A stretch of 64,000 nt of DNA from JAPYTY01 sp036338435. GTDB taxonomy: Bacteria; Acidobacteriota; UBA6911; RPQK01; JADFOI01. This document shows, in pieces, positions 53,721 through 63,266 of the stretch. Both the position numbers and the translations under genes were made by a program. The stretch lies in assembly GCA_036338435.1 (NCBI GenBank), contig JAYZCG010000014.1, positions 1 to 64,000 of the forward strand, read 5' to 3'. The first letter of the stretch is position 1. Each line of letters begins with the position of its first letter. The notes beneath the pieces were generated by a model. That model made no database searches. It saw only the letters and a program-made list of their open reading frames with translations, and was not told the DNA's origin.

Positions 53721-54281
53721 ATGAATCACAGCGAGCAGTACCTTGTGGAGTTGGCGCTGCAGGGGGACACTGCCTGCAGCAGCGAGTTATTTGAGAGATG
53801 GTGGCAGCGAATTTACGGTTTCATCTGTCGTTATGTTGGTAATCCGGATGAAGCCCAGGATCTTACACAGGATACTTTTGCCAAAGCCTACAAAAACCTT
53901 GATCGTCTGTCCGATCCCAAGCGTTTTTCCTCTTGGCTGTATACGATTGCGCTTAATGAATGTCGTATGCGGTTTCGTAGGTGGAACAAGATAAGATTAG
54001 TTCCTCTTCCAGAAGAACAAAGTGAGGCCGTTCCGGTCGCGCTAAGGGATGGGGAGGCTTCGCCAGAGAAGCAGTTGGCAGGCAAAGAAGATATTGAAAT
54101 TTTGAAGGCGGCGTTCGACGAACTGCCGGAGGAACAAAGAGAGGTCATTTTGATGAAGGAATATCAGGATCTGAAGTTTCACGAGATCTCAGAAATACTG
54201 GATATCCCTTTGTCTACGGCCAAGTCACGATTGTATCTAGGGTTGAAGACTCTACGAAAGCTAATGGAGAACAAATCATGA
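53721..54281 (+). CDS. ECF-type RNA polymerase sigma factor (second)
   Basis: Protein of about 186 aa from the ATG at 53721 (AGGA upstream; the frame is open to 53685). Region 2 (ELFERWWQRIYGFICRYVGNPDEAQDLTQDTFAKAYKNL, FSSWLYTIALNECRMRFRRW) and region 4 (LPEEQREVILMKEYQDLKFHEISEILDIPLSTAKSRLYLGLKTL). Overlaps the anti-sigma ATG by 4 bp (54278-54281). It heads the group that leads into the type II secretion genes. Confidence 0.92.
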   Translation: MNHSEQYLVELALQGDTACSSELFERWWQRIYGFICRYVGNPDEAQDLTQDTFAKAYKNLDRLSDPKRFSSWLYTIALNECRMRFRRWNKIRLVPLPEEQSEAVPVALRDGEASPEKQLAGKEDIEILKAAFDELPEEQREVILMKEYQDLKFHEISEILDIPLSTAKSRLYLGLKTLRKLMENKS

Positions 54282-54841
54282 AGTGTGAAGAGATCCGAGA
54301 GAGGATGATTGATGTACTGTATGGAGAGGAAATGAGCCCTCGAAAGGGCTTTGAATTTTTCAAACATCTTGGTGTGTGTTCGGACTGTGACACAGAGTAT
54401 CTTGAATTGCTAGACACCCGTGAAAAGTTGGGTGACTGGAATATTGAACCTCCTCGGGAGGAGAATTTTAAGGTCGTTGATGTTTCCAATAAATTCCTAA
54501 AATCCATCCCCTGGTGGACGGTGCTTCAAAGGGTAGCAGCGGGTGTTTTGATCATGGTGGGTGCGGTTTCTATCGTCCAGCATATGGGATATTGGGGAGG
54601 ACAACGTCTAGTGGTTTCTCAACAGCAACTCACCCAAACAGTACAAGATATGATGGTGGCACATCAGGATGCAGAGAGGCAGTTGATGCTCGGGGCTCTA
54701 TTACAAGTCAAAGAAGACATTGATCTAAGAGAGAGGGACAATTTAAATCAGATACAGCGATATCTCGTTACTCTCGAACAACGTTATATCGCAGGCATTG
54801 AGGAAAATAATCACTATATGCGAAATTTTCTTTCGCGATAG
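54278..54841 (+). CDS. Zinc-finger anti-sigma factor (second)
   Basis: Protein of 187 aa. The N-terminal ZAS-type motif H-x3-C-x2-C reads HLGVCSDC (about 30-37). A transmembrane segment follows (RVAAGVLIMVGAVSIVQHM, about 80-100), then a helical extracytoplasmic tail with possible coiled coil. It should sequester the sigma factor that it overlaps. Confidence 0.82.
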   Translation: MKCEEIRERMIDVLYGEEMSPRKGFEFFKHLGVCSDCDTEYLELLDTREKLGDWNIEPPREENFKVVDVSNKFLKSIPWWTVLQRVAAGVLIMVGAVSIVQHMGYWGGQRLVVSQQQLTQTVQDMMVAHQDAERQLMLGALLQVKEDIDLRERDNLNQIQRYLVTLEQRYIAGIEENNHYMRNFLSR

Positions 54842-54850
54842 GAGGATCCT

Positions 54851-55399
54851 ATGCGTAGTCGTTCAGTTCTATTCATGTCCTGCATCTTACTTTTGGCTGG
54901 CACAACAACTTCTATCGCGGCAACTCTAGATCTGCCTCTGCTCAAGAGGAATGCACAGATCTTCGAAGGGATAGTAAATGAGGTTGTTAAACAGAATTTT
55001 CCGAACCCCCTGGCGATGACAGAAGGAGCAAAAGCATCCTATCTACAGGAATATGGGATCGCTGTATCTTTACATCTCAATATCAATCGTGCCAACCTTC
55101 GCACGCCTTTTGGGCTCGTGCAAACCGAAAAAGAGGATCGATCCAAAGAGGAACAACTCCAGATTTTGAAAAATTCGATGGTCCGTTGTCTGGAGGACTA
55201 CGGAGGAACATTCAAACAGTTGCCCGGCGGACATTTTGTTGCGCTCGCTTTACATGTTGAGGATCGAAATGAACTGGATCCCTCCAGGAATACTACGATT
55301 GTTATTATTTCTGCCTCCAAGGAGAATGTAGATTTTGTGACAATGGGAAAAATTTCTTCCGAGCAATTCGAGGAGCGTGTTCGTATTACGGAATACTAG
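54851..55399 (+). CDS. Secreted hypothetical protein
   Basis: Protein of 182 aa with a signal peptide (LLLAGTTTSIAA, cleavage near 23). The mature part has no motif I know. A Shine-Dalgarno AGGAGG precedes the ATG 10 bp after the anti-sigma stop, so it belongs to the sigma operon and may be part of its signalling. It directly precedes gspE. Confidence 0.6.
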   Translation: MRSRSVLFMSCILLLAGTTTSIAATLDLPLLKRNAQIFEGIVNEVVKQNFPNPLAMTEGAKASYLQEYGIAVSLHLNINRANLRTPFGLVQTEKEDRSKEEQLQILKNSMVRCLEDYGGTFKQLPGGHFVALALHVEDRNELDPSRNTTIVIISASKENVDFVTMGKISSEQFEERVRITEY

Positions 55400-55416
55400 G
55401 AGAAAGCGTTGGACTT

Positions 55417-57132
55417 ATGATTGAGCTCGCCAAGTTAAATATTAAGGATGTTTTTGGCCAGGCATTGCTGGCCAAGGGCGTTATCTCAGAGGAGGAATTG
55501 GCGACCGCACTCAATTTGCAGGGTCAGTCGGGGCAAAAAATTGGAAAGCTGCTTGTAGATATAGGAGCAGTTTCTGAGGCAGATATGGTGGTACATCTTA
55601 GTGACTACCTCGATGTTCCTTATGTGACTGCCGAGGATTTTCCCCAGGTCCCAGTACTTGAGGATACCTTTTCTGAAAAATTCATGCGTGAATGTAAATT
55701 TGTTCCTATTAAAGTGGAAGCTTCTGGCCAATTGACGGTTGCCATGGCTGATCCAAATGACATTGCTACACTGGATACCATCCGTATCTTTACTGGTTGC
55801 CAAGATGTAAAGATTTTCTTGGGTCCAGAGGGTGCAATTCTTGATCTCATTGAGAGCTTTTATGGGAACCAGGCCTCGAGTCTAGGTAGGATTGTGGAAG
55901 ATATTGATGAGGAAATTGATACCACTGGAGACGATGCCGAAGATGTCGAACACTTGAAAGACCTCGCATCGGAAGCCCCTGTCATTCGGTTGGTCAACCT
56001 TATCATTTCTCGTGCCATCGAATCCCGCGCTTCCGACGTACATATTGAGCCCTTTGAGCGTGATTTAAATGTGAGATATCGCATCGATGGGATCCTATAT
56101 GACCAGGAGTCACCTCCCAAAAGGCTGAAGGCGGCGGTTATTTCTCGGATCAAGATCATGGCTAGACTTAATATCGCGGAGCGGAGAGTCCCACAAGATG
56201 GACGCATTAAGATGAAGGTACTTGGGAAGGACATAGACCTTCGTGTGTCTACGCTGCCTACCATGTACGGGGAAAGTGTGGTGATGCGTATCCTGGATAA
56301 AAGTAATGTCCAGATCTATGATGTTGAGAAACTGGGTTTTGTTCCCCAGATGCACGAACTCTTCAATGATCTTATTAAGCGGCCCTATGGGATTATAATG
56401 GTTACGGGTCCTACAGGCAGCGGTAAGACCACTACTCTTTATGCTGCACTAACCCAAATTAACCAGCCGGACAAGAAGATTGTTACCATTGAGGATCCCG
56501 TGGAATACCAGATAAACGGGATCAATCAAATCCACGTAAATGCCCAGATTGGACTGACCTTTGCTGCTGGTTTGAGATCTATCGTACGTCAGGATCCGGA
56601 CGTGATTATGGTGGGAGAGATGCGCGATCTGGAAACAGTTGAAATCGGAATCAGAGCTGCTTTAACTGGACATCTGGTCTTTAGCACACTGCATACCAAC
56701 GATGCCCCGAGTGCCATTGCCCGAATGGTAGATATGGGTGCAGAAGATTATTTGTTGGCTTCTACTATTTTAGGTGTCTTAGCCCAGCGTCTGGTTCGGA
56801 TTATTTGTCATAACTGTAAGGAAAGACAGCAGTTAGAGGATGGGTTTTTAGAAGAAATAAAGTTCCCGTTAGATAATCAAACCGAAATTTATCATGGAAA
56901 AGGATGCGAAGAATGTGGGGGTACGGGTTATCAGGGACGACTGGGCATCTTTGAGCTGATGCTGATGAATGAGGATGTTCGCCGGCTTATCCTTGCTAAT
57001 GCCGATGCAACGAGGATTCGGAAAATGGCTATAGAAGGGGGCATGGTGAGTCTGCGGATAGATGGACTAGAAAAGGTCAAGCAGGGACTGACTACGATTT
57101 CAGAGGTCCTGAGGGTCACGCAGGATCTGTAA
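55417..57132 (+). CDS. gspE: Type II secretion ATPase GspE
   Basis: Protein of 571 aa. N-terminal MshEN-like domain (ALLAKGVISEEELATALNLQ), then the hexameric ATPase: Asp box, Walker A GPTGSGKTTTLYA, Asp/His boxes, DPDVIMVGEMRD (Walker B) and HTNDAPSAIARM, and a tetracysteine zinc module (CHNCKE...CEECGG). Powers pseudopilus assembly. It starts the operon; gspF follows after about 130 bp. Confidence 0.95.
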   Translation: MIELAKLNIKDVFGQALLAKGVISEEELATALNLQGQSGQKIGKLLVDIGAVSEADMVVHLSDYLDVPYVTAEDFPQVPVLEDTFSEKFMRECKFVPIKVEASGQLTVAMADPNDIATLDTIRIFTGCQDVKIFLGPEGAILDLIESFYGNQASSLGRIVEDIDEEIDTTGDDAEDVEHLKDLASEAPVIRLVNLIISRAIESRASDVHIEPFERDLNVRYRIDGILYDQESPPKRLKAAVISRIKIMARLNIAERRVPQDGRIKMKVLGKDIDLRVSTLPTMYGESVVMRILDKSNVQIYDVEKLGFVPQMHELFNDLIKRPYGIIMVTGPTGSGKTTTLYAALTQINQPDKKIVTIEDPVEYQINGINQIHVNAQIGLTFAAGLRSIVRQDPDVIMVGEMRDLETVEIGIRAALTGHLVFSTLHTNDAPSAIARMVDMGAEDYLLASTILGVLAQRLVRIICHNCKERQQLEDGFLEEIKFPLDNQTEIYHGKGCEECGGTGYQGRLGIFELMLMNEDVRRLILANADATRIRKMAIEGGMVSLRIDGLEKVKQGLTTISEVLRVTQDL

Positions 57133-57261
57133 ATACAATGCTGCACTCTACACATTTCATATTGCCGTCAACTGTTGGCTGTCGGTCGTTATCTAAGTTA
57201 GTTTCTATGACATCTATAGTTTACGGTGAAGAACCAAGGTTCAAAGATCAGGAGTTGGGGC

Positions 57262-58482
57262 ATGGCTTTATTTAGATATAAGGCTGTGACGCCGGATGGG
57301 AAAGTAACAGAAGGAACCTTGGAAGCGGCTGACCAGGAGACTGTTGTAGCCCATATCCACGAGCATGGACAGTTACCCGTGAAGGTTTCCTCTGACGGCG
57401 ACACAGGATTGCTGAGCCGTCAGATTGAACTTCCCTGGAAGAAAAAAAGAGTGTCTCAAAGTGAACTTCTGATCTTTACCCAAGAGCTTTCAACTTTAAT
57501 TCGAGCGGGACTGACTCTGGATCGTAGTTTAAGGATTCTCTCCAATCTAACGGAAAATATTTACTTGAGTGAGATCATCACGGAGTTATTGAGAGAAGTT
57601 AAGAGCGGTCATTCACTTTCAGAAGCACTTTCCAAGTTTCCCAGGGTGTTCCCTAAAGTCTACATCAACATGGTCAAAGCGGGTGAAGTGGGGGGAGCCT
57701 TAGACCAGATTTTGGAACGACTGGTCGATTATCTCGAGGATGTCGAGGAGTTGCGTAGTTATTTAATTTCTTCTTTGATTTATCCTGTGATCCTAACCTT
57801 TGTGGGCGCAATTTCCATCATCATTATGATGTTTTTCGTGATCCCCAAATTTGCCGTTATCTTCGAAAATGCTGGGGCTCCTATTCCACTTCCCATGGTT
57901 ATTATGTTGGGTATGAGTGGGATCCTAACAGGTTATTGGTGGCTCCTGCTTCTTATAGCAAGCGGCCTAGGGTATAGGCTGAAGACTCGCCTATCCACTG
58001 ACAAGGGCCGCCTTGACTGGGACAGGCAGATGCTCAGGCTACCGGTTTTGGGTTCGGTCTTCCAGAAGGTGGAGGTTTCTAGATTTAGCCGTACCATGGG
58101 AACACTACTGAAGAGTGCAGTCCCGCTCATTCAATCTCTTAATATTGTAAAGGACGTCGTGAACAATAAAGCTATCGCTTCCACGATGGAATCGATCAAG
58201 TCAGGTGTGAAAAAGGGCGATGGATTAACTGCTCCTATTCGGGAAGCTAATATTTTCCCTGCCTTTGCACTACATTTACTACAGGTGGGAGAGGAAACGG
58301 GCAAGTTAGATGACATGCTTTTACAAATCGCAGAAACATACGACCGAGAACTCCAGTTGTCTCTCAAACGGCTCGTGGCGTTGTTTGAACCGGCTATCAT
58401 TCTGATTATGGGAATCATCATCGGTGTAATGGTGGTCTCAATGTTGTATTCGATCTTTAGCATTAACGATGTTCCATTGTAA
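57262..58482 (+). CDS. gspF: Type II secretion inner-membrane protein GspF
   Basis: Protein of 406 aa from the ATG at 57262 (CAGGAG upstream, family start LFRYKAVTPDGKVTEG). Two repeated T2SSF domains (LIRAGLTLDRSLRIL; LLKSAVPLIQSLNIV) each with GEETG/GEVGG motifs, and three transmembrane segments. Polytopic platform protein of the pseudopilus machine. Confidence 0.94.
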   Translation: MALFRYKAVTPDGKVTEGTLEAADQETVVAHIHEHGQLPVKVSSDGDTGLLSRQIELPWKKKRVSQSELLIFTQELSTLIRAGLTLDRSLRILSNLTENIYLSEIITELLREVKSGHSLSEALSKFPRVFPKVYINMVKAGEVGGALDQILERLVDYLEDVEELRSYLISSLIYPVILTFVGAISIIIMMFFVIPKFAVIFENAGAPIPLPMVIMLGMSGILTGYWWLLLLIASGLGYRLKTRLSTDKGRLDWDRQMLRLPVLGSVFQKVEVSRFSRTMGTLLKSAVPLIQSLNIVKDVVNNKAIASTMESIKSGVKKGDGLTAPIREANIFPAFALHLLQVGEETGKLDDMLLQIAETYDRELQLSLKRLVALFEPAIILIMGIIIGVMVVSMLYSIFSINDVPL

Positions 58483-58532
58483 GCGGGCTATATGGTTATG
58501 GTGGTAACTAGGAACAGGGGAGGATAAAAACT

Positions 58533-58991
58533 ATGAGAAACAAGGCAAAGAATTGGTCTAATGAGTCCTCAGAGAACCGGAGAGTCAGGGAAAATGGATT
58601 TTCTCTTATTGAATTAATTGTCGTGTTAGTCATCTTAGGACTTTTAGCAGGAGTCGTAGGCCCCCGGATGTGGAATCGGGTAGGAGAGAGCAAGGCACAG
58701 ATAGCTAAGCTGCAGATCGAGCAGTTGGGGAATGCCTTGAATTTATTCCGTTTCGATGTGGGGCGTTATCCAACAACAGCCCACGGGTTGCAGGCTCTAA
58801 TCGAGGATCCAGGAATTCCAAGTTGGAGTGGCCCCTATCTTGAGAAGAATAGCGTTCCCAAAGACACGTGGGGTCGTGATTATCAATATCGATTTCCCGG
58901 AGATAATAGCGACTACGACCTATGGAGTTTTGGTGCCGATGGAGAGGCGGGTGGCGAGGCAGATAATGCGGATATTAACTCCTGGGAGTAG
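58533..58991 (+). CDS. gspG: Major pseudopilin GspG
   Basis: Protein of 152 aa. Prepilin peptidase site NG-FSLIELIVVLVILGLLAG with Glu at +5; the C-terminal part has the calcium-loop region typical of GspG (TTAHGLQALIEDPG, GPYLEK, PKDTWGRDYQYRFPG, DYDLWSFGADGE). Forms the main pseudopilus shaft. Its stop overlaps gspH by 26 bp. Confidence 0.95.
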   Translation: MRNKAKNWSNESSENRRVRENGFSLIELIVVLVILGLLAGVVGPRMWNRVGESKAQIAKLQIEQLGNALNLFRFDVGRYPTTAHGLQALIEDPGIPSWSGPYLEKNSVPKDTWGRDYQYRFPGDNSDYDLWSFGADGEAGGEADNADINSWE

Positions 58992-59457
58992 TTTCTACTC
59001 TCAAAGAGGTTTCACTCTCTTTGAGTTGATAATTGTGCTGGTATTAGTCTCATTAGCTGCCGGGGTAGTGCTGCCATCTTTTTATCGTGGTTTACAAGGT
59101 CTGGAATTGGAGACTGCTGGGAGGGATTTAATTACTAGAATGAAACAGGCACGTTCCCGGGCTATCGCTAGGCAAGAGGTCTCTCGCATTATCCTCGTGC
59201 CGAGTGAAGAAGGCCCAGATTATTATGTCCTGACCAATGCATTTGAGCAGGAGTTGAGCAGGTTTTCACTCCCTGAGAGGGTTTCCATCGCATTTGAGTA
59301 TGAACAATTCGATGAGTACTTGGAGAAAGTTAATTTTTATCCCAACGGCAGGAGTTCCGGAGGATCCTTTTACCTGCAGAACGAAACGAGAGAGGTCTCA
59401 ATTTGGGTGGATCCAATCACAGGATTTGCTCGAGTGTTGAAGGAGCCACTCAACTAA
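58966..59457 (+). CDS. gspH: Minor pseudopilin GspH
   Basis: Protein of 163 aa from the ATG at 58966. Prepilin site RG-FTLFELIIVLVLVSLAAGVVLPS. The rest is a GspH-type beta domain with MKQARSRAIARQEV. Overlaps gspG by 26 bp, and gspI starts 17 bp after its stop. An earlier in-frame start at 58828 would lie within gspG and is unlikely. Confidence 0.85.
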   Translation: MRILTPGSSFYSQRGFTLFELIIVLVLVSLAAGVVLPSFYRGLQGLELETAGRDLITRMKQARSRAIARQEVSRIILVPSEEGPDYYVLTNAFEQELSRFSLPERVSIAFEYEQFDEYLEKVNFYPNGRSSGGSFYLQNETREVSIWVDPITGFARVLKEPLN

Positions 59458-59474
59458 CAACTGACATTGGAGTT

Positions 59475-59936
59475 ATGCAACGTTCACGCGGTTTTACTTT
59501 ATTGGAGATTGTGGTTGCCTTGGCTATTTTAGGGATGGGTGTGGCTGTGATGATGCAGATTTTTTCAGGAGGTCTCAAGAACATCTACCGTATGAACATG
59601 GCTCATCATGCCATGGGGCATGCAGAGAATGTGATGAATGAGATCCTGAGCAATGAGGCTATTACAGGAGAATGGTCGTTATCAGATGATCTAGATGAGG
59701 AGTTTGCTTATGTTGCCGAGGTGCGGCACTGGGAGGGACCGGAAGATACATTTGCCATCGAAGTTGTGGAACCGCCTGTTTACCTGCTAAGTGTTCAAGT
59801 CGATGTGTATTTCAAAAATGATCCCAATGGGAAACTGTACAGAGCGGTTTGTTTAAAAACCGTTCCTACCGCATCCTCCGGGCCTGGTCCGACCTCTTCT
59901 GACAAGATCCGACAACTTTTTGGTACCACCCAATGA
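59475..59936 (+). CDS. gspI: Minor pseudopilin GspI
   Basis: Protein of 153 aa from the ATG at 59475 (GGAG upstream). Prepilin site RG-FTLLEIVVALAILGMGVAVMM. The position, size and the AENVMNEIL helix match GspI. It overlaps gspJ by 4 bp (ATGA at 59933-59936). Confidence 0.85.
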   Translation: MQRSRGFTLLEIVVALAILGMGVAVMMQIFSGGLKNIYRMNMAHHAMGHAENVMNEILSNEAITGEWSLSDDLDEEFAYVAEVRHWEGPEDTFAIEVVEPPVYLLSVQVDVYFKNDPNGKLYRAVCLKTVPTASSGPGPTSSDKIRQLFGTTQ

Positions 59937-60709
59937 ACCTAATCATGAGAAGTTGGAAACAGGAGCCTACTATTACAGAACGTGAGACCTTGAATCGGGC
60001 ACATGCCGATCAAAAGTTGGGGGCTACCAGCCGGTCAGCCTCACATGGCTTCACCTTGTTGGAAATCATCATCGCTTTTTCCATCTTGGGTCTCATGGCC
60101 AGTGTTGTTTTTTCCTCCTTTCGGTTGGGATTGAATAGTTATGAGAAGAGTCAGGAGAGTTTGGATTTTGAGGGTAGAAGAAGGGTGCTAAAGGATCAAA
60201 TCAAGCGGCAAATTGGTTCTTTATATCCGGTCCGACCATCGGCGGCTTTTCTAGATACTCAGGATGGTGCATCTCAGGGACAAACACCACGTGCTTTTGC
60301 TCAGGTCCCTCTTTTTTACGGAACTTCTGACTCGGTTATTTTCGCTACGGTAGCTCCTCTCATGCTACAGGAGAATCCAGGTCTGACGATTGTCCGTTAC
60401 GGGCTGGCACAAGATGCGTTAGGGTATCGGTTTTTAGGGGTTCTGGAGTCTAGCTACATGGGGTTGGGAAGTTTTTTGACCATGGTGAATGCGCCCGATG
60501 GAGACCCATTGCCGCTCATTGAGCAAATCGAAGATGTGGAATTTACATACTATGGGTACAACCTTCAGTCAGAGCGTTCTGAGTGGAGGAGTGATTGGAT
60601 TGGAGAAGAGATGTTGGGTGTTCCTCAGGCTATGAAGATTAGCTATGACGAAAGCCATCTTATTGTCCCCATCAATGCAAGCTTCTCGGGAACTTTAAGG
60701 AGACGGTGA
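59933..60709 (+). CDS. gspJ: Minor pseudopilin GspJ
   Basis: Protein of 258 aa. A leader of about 38 residues, longer than usual, precedes the site HG-FTLLEIIIAFSILGLMASVVFSSFR. The remaining domain with LIEQIEDVEFTYYGYN is of the GspJ type. It overlaps gspK by 4 bp (GTGA at 60706-60709). Confidence 0.83.
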   Translation: MNLIMRSWKQEPTITERETLNRAHADQKLGATSRSASHGFTLLEIIIAFSILGLMASVVFSSFRLGLNSYEKSQESLDFEGRRRVLKDQIKRQIGSLYPVRPSAAFLDTQDGASQGQTPRAFAQVPLFYGTSDSVIFATVAPLMLQENPGLTIVRYGLAQDALGYRFLGVLESSYMGLGSFLTMVNAPDGDPLPLIEQIEDVEFTYYGYNLQSERSEWRSDWIGEEMLGVPQAMKISYDESHLIVPINASFSGTLRRR

Positions 60710-61752
60710 TCATAGAGGTCTACCCGGAGATGAAAAAGATGAAACTGTTCCGTCATACAGCGTTTGATAGTGCACAGAAAGGATCTGTCCTGATTATGGT
60801 GCTGTGGGTAATGGCTGCAATGAGCATGTTGGCTCTTTCCTTTTCGGTCTCTATTCGTACTGAAGTCAATGCTGCCAGGAATGTGGTAGATCAGAAAGAA
60901 TCGTACTATTTGGCCCGTGCAGGAGTCGAATATGTCATATACAAAGTTATAGAAGCTCAGACTGCCTTTGCTCGAATTCAGCAAAGGCGAGAGGGAGATT
61001 TACAATCAGTTCCTCCCGTTTTAACCGGTTACATTGATTTACCTCTATCTCGTGGAGGTGCTAGGGTACAGATCATCGATGAGACCGGTAAATTGAACGT
61101 TAATGGTGCTCCCGGTTACCTCCTCTACAATCTTTTCATTATGGTCGGTCTTGAAGAATGGCATGCCGATATGCTTGCTGATTCCATTGAGGATTGGCGG
61201 GACCCGGATGATTTACATCGGCTCAACGGTGCGGAGAGTGATTATTATCAAGCACTCGACATACCCTACTTTGCCAAGAATGGGCTTTTTGATGTTCCAG
61301 AGGAGCTCCTTCTGGTCAAGGGAGTCACACCGGATATTTATTATGGCCGCAAGGGCATGACTCCGGGTGGAGAGCCTGTTGAGTACTATGCTTTGCAAAA
61401 GTATTTGACCACTTTCACCACCATGAATCGGATCAATGTCAATTCTGCACCTTCCCCAGTGTTAGCCGCTATTCCAGGATTGGATTTCGATACCGCAGCC
61501 GAGATTCAGAGGATGCGGCAAGAGGCGCCTATTATGAATGTTTCTGAGATTATGGAGAAAATTCCCGGAGTCACTACGGAGGCCAGCCAACTCCTTTCTA
61601 CTGTTCGGTCGAATGTTTATACTTTGGTGAGTGATGGGTATCTCTCTGATTCAGAATTGATCGGCCGCATTCGGTGTGTTGTTAGGGTAGATGCATCTTC
61701 CCCCAAAGGTTACTCCGTCCTGTACTGGAATGAATCAAATATCGAGCTCTGA
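60706..61752 (+). CDS. gspK: Minor pseudopilin GspK
   Basis: Protein of 348 aa starting at GTG 60706. Prepilin-like site KG-SVLIMVLWVMAAMSMLALSFS, ESYYLARAGVEY, then IDETGKLNVNG, DSIEDWRDPDDLHRLNGAESDYY and RINVNSAPSPVLAAIPGL, all GspK features. Sits at the pseudopilus tip with GspI and GspJ. Confidence 0.92.
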   Translation: MIIEVYPEMKKMKLFRHTAFDSAQKGSVLIMVLWVMAAMSMLALSFSVSIRTEVNAARNVVDQKESYYLARAGVEYVIYKVIEAQTAFARIQQRREGDLQSVPPVLTGYIDLPLSRGGARVQIIDETGKLNVNGAPGYLLYNLFIMVGLEEWHADMLADSIEDWRDPDDLHRLNGAESDYYQALDIPYFAKNGLFDVPEELLLVKGVTPDIYYGRKGMTPGGEPVEYYALQKYLTTFTTMNRINVNSAPSPVLAAIPGLDFDTAAEIQRMRQEAPIMNVSEIMEKIPGVTTEASQLLSTVRSNVYTLVSDGYLSDSELIGRIRCVVRVDASSPKGYSVLYWNESNIEL

Positions 61753-61850
61753 CAACGTATGATGAGAGAGTGCGCTCTGTGCACAGAGAAGAAAAATGTG
61801 CATGTAAAGAAGAGGAGTAGCGTTAGCAATAGAAAGAGAAAAGAAATGTC

Positions 61851-63266
61851 ATGTTCTACTTAGATACAGCCGTTGGAGTTGAGATTAGAGGGAAGCATTT
61901 GTCCTTAGCCGTTGTTTCCAAGGGTCTCCAGGGCCACGTTTTAAAAAGATGTGATCAGATAAAGGACTATGTGGACTTACAGCCTGCCGAACTCCATGCA
62001 TGGTTCGAGAAATTTGAAGAAGTCGATGGCTTGGACCGAGACAATATCATTGTGGGTTTGCCTCGGAATCAGGTGGTGATTCGAGAAGTTGAATTACCAC
62101 TGGATGTGGAAGAGAATCTGGAGCAGGTCATGCAGTTCCAGCTTGAAAGATTTGAGCCTGGAGAAGAGGGCCAATCTTACTCCGACTACGTCATTCTGGA
62201 ACGGAATGTAGCTGAGAAGAAGTTGCGGATTCAGGTCATGATGGTTCCTAGAGAAATTTTGGATGGACATCTTGAATTTTTTCGTGAATTGAACCTTTAT
62301 CCGGCCACGATCACTCTTTCCTGCATTGGTTTGTTCCATGCCTTTTCGGTGCATGATGATCAGTACCCACAGGATTCCCCTTGTCTGGTTGTAACGATTG
62401 ACTCCGATGGAGTTGAGTTCGTTCTCGTCACTGATTCCAAGAAGCTTTTTTCGGAAAAAACCCTAATATCTGGTGAAGGCCTAACGTTTGAGAGGATTTT
62501 AGAAGCACTCGGGCAATTCGTCTCCCACCAGGATCTGAACCGAAAGGGACTAGACAAGATTTACCTAAGCGGGATTTTGGCCACAGATTTTATTGATAGT
62601 TTTCGTGGAAAATTTGAAGACTGTGAGTTGCTATCCCAGAAACTTAATTTGAAAAGACAGGGGGTGGCAAGTTCTAAAGTGGCCGATTGTGTTGGCGCAA
62701 TTGGACTAGCTATTTCTGGAACTAGCAAATTTTTGCCTGGAAAGTTTAACTTGATTCCCAGTGAAAAGCGTGTGACTGGTGAAAAGCCTGGCCTTGTGAC
62801 CTCTCTGGTGTTGGCAGGGCTATTGATTACCATGGGTCTGGCGGTGGTGACACGGGGATATTTTCAGCAACGACAATTCCTTGCTGAAGTCAAGACTCAG
62901 ATTCAGCTTCTTGAGCCTGAAGTGGAAAGAATTTTAGCTTTGAGAAATGAGGCGGAAGCTGATTTAGTTGAACTAGAAGAGCTTCGAGGTTTTATGGCAG
63001 GGCACCAGACAGTTCTTTCGGTTCTTAAAGAATTGACAGAAAAGATTCCAGATGACTCCTTCCTCCAAAATATTAATATTCAAGGAGATCGAGTGAGTAT
63101 CAATGGGTTTTCGAATTCCGCTTCAACATTGTTGAAAATACTGCTCGACTCTCAGTATTTGGAAGGTGTGGAGTCGCGTTACATTACGCCAGACCGTAAT
63201 AGAGAAGATGGAGAGAGATTTAGTTTTGAGGCGAGGATTCGGCGGAGTAATACAGATGAAGAGTGA
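61851..63266 (+). CDS. gspL: GspL/PilM-like type II secretion protein
   Basis: Protein of 471 aa. N-terminal actin-like (PilM/GspL cytoplasmic) domain of about 300 residues (VGLPRNQVVIREVELP, FQLERFEPG), one transmembrane segment (VTSLVLAGLLITMGLAVVT, about 320), a coiled coil, and a periplasmic ferredoxin-like (PilN/GspL) domain. It thus fuses what are PilM and PilN in pili. Recruits GspE to the membrane. Its end overlaps gspM by 11 bp. Confidence 0.85.
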   Translation: MFYLDTAVGVEIRGKHLSLAVVSKGLQGHVLKRCDQIKDYVDLQPAELHAWFEKFEEVDGLDRDNIIVGLPRNQVVIREVELPLDVEENLEQVMQFQLERFEPGEEGQSYSDYVILERNVAEKKLRIQVMMVPREILDGHLEFFRELNLYPATITLSCIGLFHAFSVHDDQYPQDSPCLVVTIDSDGVEFVLVTDSKKLFSEKTLISGEGLTFERILEALGQFVSHQDLNRKGLDKIYLSGILATDFIDSFRGKFEDCELLSQKLNLKRQGVASSKVADCVGAIGLAISGTSKFLPGKFNLIPSEKRVTGEKPGLVTSLVLAGLLITMGLAVVTRGYFQQRQFLAEVKTQIQLLEPEVERILALRNEAEADLVELEELRGFMAGHQTVLSVLKELTEKIPDDSFLQNINIQGDRVSINGFSNSASTLLKILLDSQYLEGVESRYITPDRNREDGERFSFEARIRRSNTDEE